From Thermoplasmatota archaeon (GTDB lineage: Bacteria; Pseudomonadota; Gammaproteobacteria; Burkholderiales; Thiobacillaceae): 21,792 nt of DNA. Below, in pieces: positions 16,238 to 21,792 of the stretch. A model generated the notes under the pieces. That model was not told the origin of the DNA. It saw only the letters and a list, made by a program, of their open reading frames with translations, and did no database searches. Within the stretch, counting starts at the first letter, position 1; every line of letters begins with the position of its first letter. The translations under genes were made by a program, and so were the position numbers. Where the stretch lies: assembly GCA_023475455.1 (NCBI GenBank), contig JAMCVR010000244.1:1-21792 (forward strand). Direction: 5' to 3'.

Positions 16238-19200
16238 GTGCACAAGGTTCCGCGCCGCATCCTGATCGGCTTCGCCATCCTGCTGCTGACTCTCGGCCTG
16301 GCCGGGCTCATCGCCTGGGAACTGCTGTCGTCGGCGCTGGAAGCGAAATACCTCGCCAGGACCGCGCAGAAGATGACCTGGCAAATCCGGCCGGGGCCAT
16401 CGGAACGCATCCGCTATCCCGGCCAGGGTCCGTACGACGTGCGCCTCGGCTACAGCAAGCTGCCGGGCTATCTGGCGCGCCTCGGCAAGGCCGGCTGGCA
16501 GATCGACCGGCAGGCCAGAATCAGCATCCAGATGGCGCGGGCGGCCGACCTCGGCCTGTTCCTGCCGTATCACGAAAAGGACCAGGCCGGCCTGAACCTG
16601 CTCGATAGCGACGGCAAGCTGCTGTACCAGAGGCTGCATCCGACGCGGGTATACGACCGCTTTGAAGACATTCCCAGGGTGCTGGTCGATGCCCTGCTCT
16701 ACATCGAGAACCGCGAACTGCTGACCGAGCAGTTCCCCACCCGCAATCCGGCGGTGGAATGGGACCGGCTGGCGCAGGCCCTGCTCGAAAAAGGCATCAG
16801 CCTGATCGACACCAATCGCAATGTGCCGGGCGGCAGCACCCTGCCGACGCAGATCGAGAAATATCGCCATTCGCCCGAAGGGCTGACTTCCAGCATGGGC
16901 GAAAAGCTGCGCCAGATGGGCACCGCCAGCCTGCGTGCCTATCTCGACGGCCCCAACACGCTGCCGATGCGGAAGAAAACGGTGATGGCCTACCTCAATA
17001 CCGTGCCATTGGCGGCAGCGCCGCGCTTCGGCGAGGTCAACGGTATCGGCGACGGCCTGTGGGCCTGGTATGGCTTGGACTTTGCCGAGGTCAACCGCAT
17101 CCTGAAGGGCACAGGCACCCTGAAGCATCCTGAAAGGCATATGGGCACAGGCACCCCGGAAAAACCGAAAGCGTCGCGCGGCAAGGACGCCGCCTATGCC
17201 CTAAAGGGCTCCGATCCACTGCGCGCCAAAGTCCCGCGGGGCGGGATGGAATCGTATGCCAGCGCGCTGAAGCACGCGCTGTCGCTCATCGTCGCCGAGC
17301 GTCGCCCGTCGTATTACCTCGCTGCCAATCGCAAGGCGCTCGACGCGCTGACCGACGACCACCTCGATCTGCTGGCCAATGCCGGACTGATTTCGCGCGG
17401 ATTGGCCGACCAGGCCAAGCAGGTCAAGCTGCGCGCGACCAGTCAGCGCATCGATCCGCCGCCGCCGCGCTTCGTCGACCAGAAGGCCGCCAATGCGCAG
17501 CGCATCCGCGTCGCCCGCCTGCTCGGCGAAGCGCGCCTGTACGATCTCGACCGGCTCGATCTCAAGGTCGACACCACCATCAAGCAGCCGGCGCAGAAAA
17601 TCGTCAGTCGCTACCTGCAAAGCCTGGCCAGGCCGGAAGCCGCTGCCGCGTCGGGGCTGATCGGGCATCGCCTGCTGCAGCCGGGCAACCCGCTGGCGAG
17701 CGTGATCTACAGCTTCACCCTGTACGAAAAAACCGCGCGCGGCAACCTGCTGCGCATCCAGGCCGACAACCTCGACCAGCCGTTCGACATCAACAGCCAG
17801 GCGCGGCTGGATCTCGGCTCCACCGCCAAGCTGCGCACCCTGGTCACCTATCTGGAAATCATCGCGCGGCTGCATGCCGAATACCGCCTGCTCGACGCCG
17901 CCACGTTGCAGCAGAAAGCGCAGCCGCAACGCGACGTGCTGGCGCAGTGGGTGGCCACGCGGCTTGTCGGGAACCGCGACGAAACGCTGGCCGCCACCCT
18001 CGACGCGGCGATGGGCCGCCCCTATTCCGCCGCGCCGGAAACCTTCTTCACCGGCGGCGGCCTGCACAACTTCGCCAACTTCGACCCCAAGGACAACGGG
18101 CGCGTGATGGACGTGTGGGAGGCCACGCGCAACTCGGTCAACCTGGTGTACATCCGCATCATGCGCGACATCGTCCGTCATTACGCCAGCAGCACCCCGG
18201 GGGCGGCGGCGCGCATCCTGGACGACGCCACCAACCCGCTGCGGGAAACCTACCTCGCCCGTTTCGTCGACCAGGAAGGCCGCGTCTTCATCAACCGGTT
18301 CTACCAGCGACACAAGAAACTCACGCCGGCGCAGATGGCGGAAGACCTGTACGCGCGCACCCGCCTCAACCCGCGCCGTTTCTCCGCAGTGTTCCGCTAC
18401 CTGGAACCGCAGGCCGATTTCAAGACCTACGTCGCCGCGCTGCACAAACAGGTGCCCGCCAGCGCCAGCCTGAGCCAGAAAACGCTCGAATCGCATTATC
18501 GAACCCATGCGCCCGATGCCTACAGCCTGGCCGACCGCGGTTACGTGACGCAGATTCATCCGCTGGAACTGTGGGTGGTCAAAACCCTGCGCGCCGCGCC
18601 GAAAACCGACCTCAAGACCCTGTACGAATCCGGCACCGGGGTGCGCCTCGAAGTCTACGACTGGCTGTTCAAGACCAGCCGCAAGAATGCGCAGGACATC
18701 CGCATCCAGAGCCTGCTCGAAGTCGAAGCCTTCGACGGCCTGCTGCGCGACTGGAAACGCCTGGGCTACCCGTTCGACACCGTCACGCCGTCCTACGCCA
18801 CGGCGATCGGCAGCTCCGGCGACCGTCCCGCCGCGCTGGCCGAACTGATGAGCATCCTGGTCAACGACGGCGTACGCGCGCCGATGGTGAGTCTCACCGG
18901 CCTGCACTTCGCCGCCGACACGCCGTACGACACCCGCCTGTCGATCAAGCCGGCCAAGGGCGAACGCCTGATGCCAGTCGAAGTCGCGCAAACCGTGCGC
19001 CGTGCGCTGGCCAGGGTGGTGGAGCAAGGAACGGCCGCGCGTCTCGCCGGCGCGCTCAAGGATCCGGCCGGGCAGCCGCTCGTCATCGGCGGCAAGACCG
19101 GCACCGGCGACAACCGCTTCGAGCGCTACGGCCGTGGCGGCCAGCTGCTGGAATCGCGCGTGGTCAACCGCACCGCCACCTTCGTGTTCTATCTGGGCGA

Positions 19201-19567
19201 CCGTTACTTCGGCACGCTCACGGCGCTGGTGCCGGGCGAACAGGCCGGCCAGTTCGGCTTCACCAGTTCGCTCACCGCGCAGATCCTGAAAACCCTGCTG
19301 CCAGCTTTGCAGCCGCATCTGTACCCGGAGCCGCCGGCACCGCCCAGGCCGGCGGCCGCAGCCGAAGTGCCCCCGGCTGCACCGCAGCCGGTCGCGCCGG
19401 CACCGGCGCCGCGCGCCCCGGTGAAAGAAAAACCCGACGGCGCCACCAGCCAGGCCGATCCGCCGGTCAAGCAGCCGGAGCCGATCCAGGGCGGCTTCCC
19501 CGAGGACCTTGAACCCAGCGTGGTGCTGCCGGTGCCGGTCGCGCCGCCCGTGACCACGACGCCGTGA
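16238..19567 (+). CDS. Atypical class A penicillin-binding protein (GT51 + transpeptidase)
   Basis: A 1109-residue inner-membrane enzyme expected to polymerise and cross-link peptidoglycan in the periplasm. Order: a transmembrane anchor at about 8-31; a divergent GT51 glycosyltransferase domain with YIENREL (Glu157, in place of the usual EDxxF) and GGSTLPTQIEK (199-208, in place of GGSTITQQ); a linker with a short repeat; a transpeptidase domain with S528-TAK531, S633-V-N635 and K953-TGT; then a Pro/Ala-rich tail from about 1030. The spacing from SxN to KTG is about 318 residues, well above the roughly 125 in E. coli PBP1b, so the domain carries a large insertion. The GTG at 16238, one base after the hemF stop, is the start in this frame; no clear Shine-Dalgarno was seen. 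Confidence 0.82.
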   Translation: MHKVPRRILIGFAILLLTLGLAGLIAWELLSSALEAKYLARTAQKMTWQIRPGPSERIRYPGQGPYDVRLGYSKLPGYLARLGKAGWQIDRQARISIQMARAADLGLFLPYHEKDQAGLNLLDSDGKLLYQRLHPTRVYDRFEDIPRVLVDALLYIENRELLTEQFPTRNPAVEWDRLAQALLEKGISLIDTNRNVPGGSTLPTQIEKYRHSPEGLTSSMGEKLRQMGTASLRAYLDGPNTLPMRKKTVMAYLNTVPLAAAPRFGEVNGIGDGLWAWYGLDFAEVNRILKGTGTLKHPERHMGTGTPEKPKASRGKDAAYALKGSDPLRAKVPRGGMESYASALKHALSLIVAERRPSYYLAANRKALDALTDDHLDLLANAGLISRGLADQAKQVKLRATSQRIDPPPPRFVDQKAANAQRIRVARLLGEARLYDLDRLDLKVDTTIKQPAQKIVSRYLQSLARPEAAAASGLIGHRLLQPGNPLASVIYSFTLYEKTARGNLLRIQADNLDQPFDINSQARLDLGSTAKLRTLVTYLEIIARLHAEYRLLDAATLQQKAQPQRDVLAQWVATRLVGNRDETLAATLDAAMGRPYSAAPETFFTGGGLHNFANFDPKDNGRVMDVWEATRNSVNLVYIRIMRDIVRHYASSTPGAAARILDDATNPLRETYLARFVDQEGRVFINRFYQRHKKLTPAQMAEDLYARTRLNPRRFSAVFRYLEPQADFKTYVAALHKQVPASASLSQKTLESHYRTHAPDAYSLADRGYVTQIHPLELWVVKTLRAAPKTDLKTLYESGTGVRLEVYDWLFKTSRKNAQDIRIQSLLEVEAFDGLLRDWKRLGYPFDTVTPSYATAIGSSGDRPAALAELMSILVNDGVRAPMVSLTGLHFAADTPYDTRLSIKPAKGERLMPVEVAQTVRRALARVVEQGTAARLAGALKDPAGQPLVIGGKTGTGDNRFERYGRGGQLLESRVVNRTATFVFYLGDRYFGTLTALVPGEQAGQFGFTSSLTAQILKTLLPALQPHLYPEPPAPPRPAAAAEVPPAAPQPVAPAPAPRAPVKEKPDGATSQADPPVKQPEPIQGGFPEDLEPSVVLPVPVAPPVTTTP
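17107..17156. repeat. 14-bp direct repeat pair inside the PBP gene
   Basis: GGGCACAGGCACCC occurs at 17107-17120 and 17143-17156, 36 bases apart. In frame it gives two GTGT motifs in the linker between the glycosyltransferase and transpeptidase domains, in a stretch with codons (ACA, AGG, CTA nearby) that are rare in the rest of the gene. It may be a small inserted repeat that kept the frame. Confidence 0.6.
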
Positions 19568-20850
19568 ACCCGAGGCTTGGGATCGCGCTCAAATCGGATA
19601 TGCTGAAAAGCAGCCCCATCCACCCCCGTGCCATGAAAGACAACATCCACCCCCTGATCCAGCACGCCCCGCCCGACTCGGGCAACGTCAGCATCCCGGC
19701 GTTGCGGGTGCTGTCGGAAATCACCACCAGCCTGTCGACCGATTCCAACGTCGAACAGCTGCTGGGACGCTTCCTGTCGACCATGATCCGCCTGGCCGGG
19801 GCGCAGGCCGGCGCGGTGCGCGTCATCACCGACGACCGCACCCATCTGCGGCTGATCGGCTCGGTCGGCCTGCCGGCCCACCTGGTCGAGCACGAGGCAC
19901 TCGTCAGCGTCGATTGCGGCGTGTGCGGCAAGGCGGCGCGCGAAGTCACGGTGAGCAGCTGGAACAACGTCGCCTTCTGCAAGCGCCAGGCCGACGACGC
20001 CTATTTCAGCGACACCTGCAACAGCGTGGTGGCGGTGCCGCTGATGCACAAGAACCAGGTGATGGGCGTCTACAACCTGTTCCTGGAAGAAGGCCGCAGC
20101 GTCCCCGAAGACGTGCGCCTCCTGTTCCGCTCGATCAGCGAGCACCTCGGCATCGCGCTGGAAAACGCGCGGCTCACCCGCGAGAACATGCGCATCTCGC
20201 TGATGAACGAGCGCCAGATGCTGGCCAACCAGATCCACGATTCGCTGGCGCAGACGCTGGCCTACGCCAAGATGCGGCTCACCGTGCTGTCCGACGCGAT
20301 GCGCCACGAGGATTACCCCAAGGCCAACCGCTACCTCGGCGACGTCGAGGAAGCCGTCGACCTCGCCTACGCCGACCTGCGCGACCTCATCACCCAGTAC
20401 CGCGACCGCATCAACCCGCGCGGCCTGGTGCCGGCGATCCAGGAACTCGCCAAGAGCTTCCGCAAGAAGGCCAATGCCGACGTCGACTTCCTCAACCTGG
20501 TGCAGGACGTTTCGCTGTCGCCCGACGAGGAAATCCAGGTCTTCCACATCATCCAGGAATCGCTCTACAACATCGCCAAGCACGCCCGCGCGCGCCACGT
20601 CGTCATCACCTTCGACCTCGAGAACGGCCAGTACATCGTCAACGTCGCCGACGACGGCGTCGGGGTGCAGAAGAAAAAAGACGAATCGTCCACCCTGGGC
20701 AAGAGTTTCGGGCTGACCATCATGCGCGAGCGCGCCGCCAGGCTGGACGGCAAGCTCATCGTGGAGTCGCGCCCCGCCGGCGGCACCGTGATCCGCCTGG
20801 TGTTCCCGCAGCGCGCCGCGCCCCATCAACACAGTGAGCACACCGCATGA
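19564..20850 (+). CDS. Soluble NarX-like sensor histidine kinase with GAF/Cys cluster
   Basis: A 428-residue kinase with no membrane segment, so cytoplasmic. A GAF-like sensory domain (about 45-205) carries four spaced cysteines, C118-x2-C121-x17-C139-x12-C152, resembling the central cysteine cluster of NarX/NarQ. It is followed by a HisKA_3 dimerisation helix with phospho-acceptor H225 (NQIHDSLAQTLAYAK) and an HATPase domain with the N-box QESLYNIAKHA (N336), DDGVGVQ and GKSFGLTIM. It should phosphorylate the adjacent regulator. The GTG at 19564 overlaps the preceding stop by four bases; ATGs at 19600 and 19633 are real alternatives, since the first 23 residues look unconserved. The signal is unknown; redox, oxygen or nitrogen-oxide sensing is an inference from the cysteines and family. 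Confidence 0.85.
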   Translation: MNPRLGIALKSDMLKSSPIHPRAMKDNIHPLIQHAPPDSGNVSIPALRVLSEITTSLSTDSNVEQLLGRFLSTMIRLAGAQAGAVRVITDDRTHLRLIGSVGLPAHLVEHEALVSVDCGVCGKAAREVTVSSWNNVAFCKRQADDAYFSDTCNSVVAVPLMHKNQVMGVYNLFLEEGRSVPEDVRLLFRSISEHLGIALENARLTRENMRISLMNERQMLANQIHDSLAQTLAYAKMRLTVLSDAMRHEDYPKANRYLGDVEEAVDLAYADLRDLITQYRDRINPRGLVPAIQELAKSFRKKANADVDFLNLVQDVSLSPDEEIQVFHIIQESLYNIAKHARARHVVITFDLENGQYIVNVADDGVGVQKKKDESSTLGKSFGLTIMRERAARLDGKLIVESRPAGGTVIRLVFPQRAAPHQHSEHTA

Positions 20851-21512
20851 GCCTCACCCGCATCATCCTCGTCGACGACCACACCCTGTTCCGCAAGGGC
20901 CTGGCCGAACTGCTCGAGCAGAGCGGCAGCATCGAGGTCACTGCCTTCACCGGCAATCCCGACGAAGTCGAGATGCTGCTGCGAGCGCACCGCCCCGACG
21001 TGCTCATCCTCGACCTCAACATGCCCGGCACCGACGGCATCACCCTGATGCAGCAGTTGCGCACCGACGGTTTCGACCTGCCCGTGCTCATCCTCACCCT
21101 GAGTGAAGCCGAGGACGACCTCGCCCGGGCGCTCCGCGCCGGCGCCAACGGCTATCTCTTGAAAAGCATGGAACCCGACGAAGTCGTCGACGCCATCCTG
21201 CGCGCCCAGCGCGGCGAAACCGTCGTCGCCCCCGCCATGACCGCCAAGCTCGTCAAGCTGTACGACCAGAAAGGCCAGGACGCCGGCTCCCTGCTCGATG
21301 CCCTGACCCCGCGCGAACGCGAAATCCTCAGCCACCTGTCGCGCGGCGAAAGCAACAAGGCCATCGCCCGCACCCTCGACATCAGCCACGACACCGTCAA
21401 GCTGCACGTGCGGCATATCCTCGCCAAGCTGAACCTGTCGTCGCGGGTGGAAGCGGCGGTGTTCGCGGTGGAGCATCGGGTGGCGCCGGGGGGGCGCGGC
21501 GAGGGGCGGTGA
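20847..21512 (+). CDS. NarL/FixJ-family response regulator
   Basis: A 221-residue two-domain regulator. The receiver domain has the acidic pair in IILVDDHTLFRKGLAEL, the phosphorylation site D56 in VLILDLNMPGTDG, the conserved Thr in VLILTLSE and the Lys in GYLLKSM. The C-terminal LuxR-type helix-turn-helix is LTPREREILSHLSRGESNKA followed by IARTLDISHDTVKLHVRHIL. The KLHVRHILAKLNLSSRVEAAV ending is very close to NarL. Its ATG overlaps the kinase stop (ATGA), so the pair is cotranscribed and coupled. The target promoters cannot be told from here; nitrate/nitrite respiration genes are a plausible guess for the family. Confidence 0.92.
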   Translation: MSLTRIILVDDHTLFRKGLAELLEQSGSIEVTAFTGNPDEVEMLLRAHRPDVLILDLNMPGTDGITLMQQLRTDGFDLPVLILTLSEAEDDLARALRAGANGYLLKSMEPDEVVDAILRAQRGETVVAPAMTAKLVKLYDQKGQDAGSLLDALTPREREILSHLSRGESNKAIARTLDISHDTVKLHVRHILAKLNLSSRVEAAVFAVEHRVAPGGRGEGR

Positions 21513-21518
21513 CAAGAC

Positions 21519-21692
21519 ATGGAAATGAAGCGTATCGCGTCTGAAGCGCCCCATTTTGTTTCGTATTGGGACGCCCTAAAAATTGATAGTGAATTGTTTT
21601 CTAGTAAGTTTTTAGAAACGCCATCACGAATGACGGCTTATAAAGCGTCATTTAGGATGGACACATTACGTTGGGCGTCTGGCTTGCGCTGA
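21519..21692 (+). CDS. Small hypothetical ORF in low-GC foreign DNA
   Basis: An open frame of 57 codons starting at the ATG at 21519, seven bases after the stop of the NarL-like gene. It is about 44% G+C by count and uses codons (TTA, AGT, AGG, CTA, ATT) rarely seen in the neighbours. The product (begins MEMKRIASEAPHFVSYWDAL) has no recognised motif. No good ribosome-binding site is seen. It contains a 7-bp inverted repeat, AATGACG/CGTCATT, near 21629-21652. It may be a real small gene, a gene remnant, or part of an integron cassette. Confidence 0.35.
   Translation: MEMKRIASEAPHFVSYWDALKIDSELFSSKFLETPSRMTAYKASFRMDTLRWASGLR
21570..21679. other. Candidate integron attC-like site
   Basis: The heptamer GTTGGGC (21670-21676) fits the attC core GTTRRRY. 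The flanking GGGCGTC (21673-21679) has an exact inverted partner, GACGCCC, at 21570-21576, about 110 bases across, within the usual attC size. The left core reads GCCCTAA instead of RYYYAAC, and the site overlaps the small open frame, so this is tentative. Confidence 0.25.
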
Positions 21693-21704
21693 AAGGAAAT
21701 CGTG

Positions 21705-21792
21705 ATGCAGGCGTTTGCACCCGTGGCCAGTTCCGTAGCTCGCTCTTGCCGGGTTCCGCTCGGTGTCCGGTCGGCGTCCGCTGAAGCTCAAA
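21705..21792 (+). CDS. Partial small ORF running off the window end
   Basis: An ATG at 21705 with an AAAGGAAA ribosome-binding site about six bases upstream opens a frame of at least 29 codons (begins MQAFAPVASSVARSC) with no stop before the window ends. It starts 28 bases after the GTTGGGC heptamer, which is the layout of an integron gene cassette start. No function can be assigned. Confidence 0.35.
   Translation, partial: MQAFAPVASSVARSCRVPLGVRSASAEAQ

Noticed and set aside
1..21792. Search for tRNA or rRNA genes, a transposase, a toxin-antitoxin pair or a CRISPR array
   Set aside because: None was recognised by eye on either strand; short structured RNAs cannot be excluded without a model search.

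Overview
The window is a high-GC (about two thirds G+C by eye) bacterial chromosome segment carrying housekeeping genes. Gene content and order suggest a betaproteobacterium, most likely in the Nitrosomonadales/Thiobacillus neighbourhood: a BPSS1780-type membrane protein next to a DUF2782 protein and polA, then dusB-fis-purH, and a NarX/NarL-like regulatory pair. The taxonomic placement is inference from gene families, not from a database search.

Layout. 1-2290: the 3' end of uvrD (+), then three minus-strand genes (BPSS1780-like membrane protein, DUF2782 protein, LOG/TIGR00730 protein). 2304-6359: polA (+), broken by two tandem partial duplications. 6474-9229: minus-strand OmpA-family porin (also partly duplicated) and mscL. 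9358-12685: dusB (duplicated internally), fis and purH (+). 12832-21512: a compact plus-strand run of purD, tsaC, hemF, a very large class A penicillin-binding protein, a soluble NarX-like histidine kinase and a NarL-like regulator; most junctions overlap or lie within a few bases. 21519-21792: a short island of about 44% G+C with unlike codon use and a possible integron-cassette character, running off the end.

The dominant oddity is a series of six direct partial duplications (offsets 1188, 686, 643, 964, 415 and 643 bp) between positions 1 and 15052. Copies look identical, junctions have zero to a few bases of homology, and polA, the OmpA gene and dusB lose their reading frames. One junction holds about 100 bp that reads as a piece of bamC. 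The simplest explanation is unmerged overlapping contig ends or chimeric joins in the assembly. Removing the extra copies restores full-length genes: PolA 908 aa, OmpA-like 403 aa, DusB 354 aa. A real rearranged locus would be remarkable but needs read-level proof.

No CRISPR array, tRNA, rRNA, insertion sequence with a transposase, or clear new multi-gene system was seen. The best biological leads are the divergent PBP with an enlarged transpeptidase domain, the cytoplasmic cysteine-cluster sensor kinase, the intergenic hairpin elements made of iterated short words, and the foreign tail after narL.
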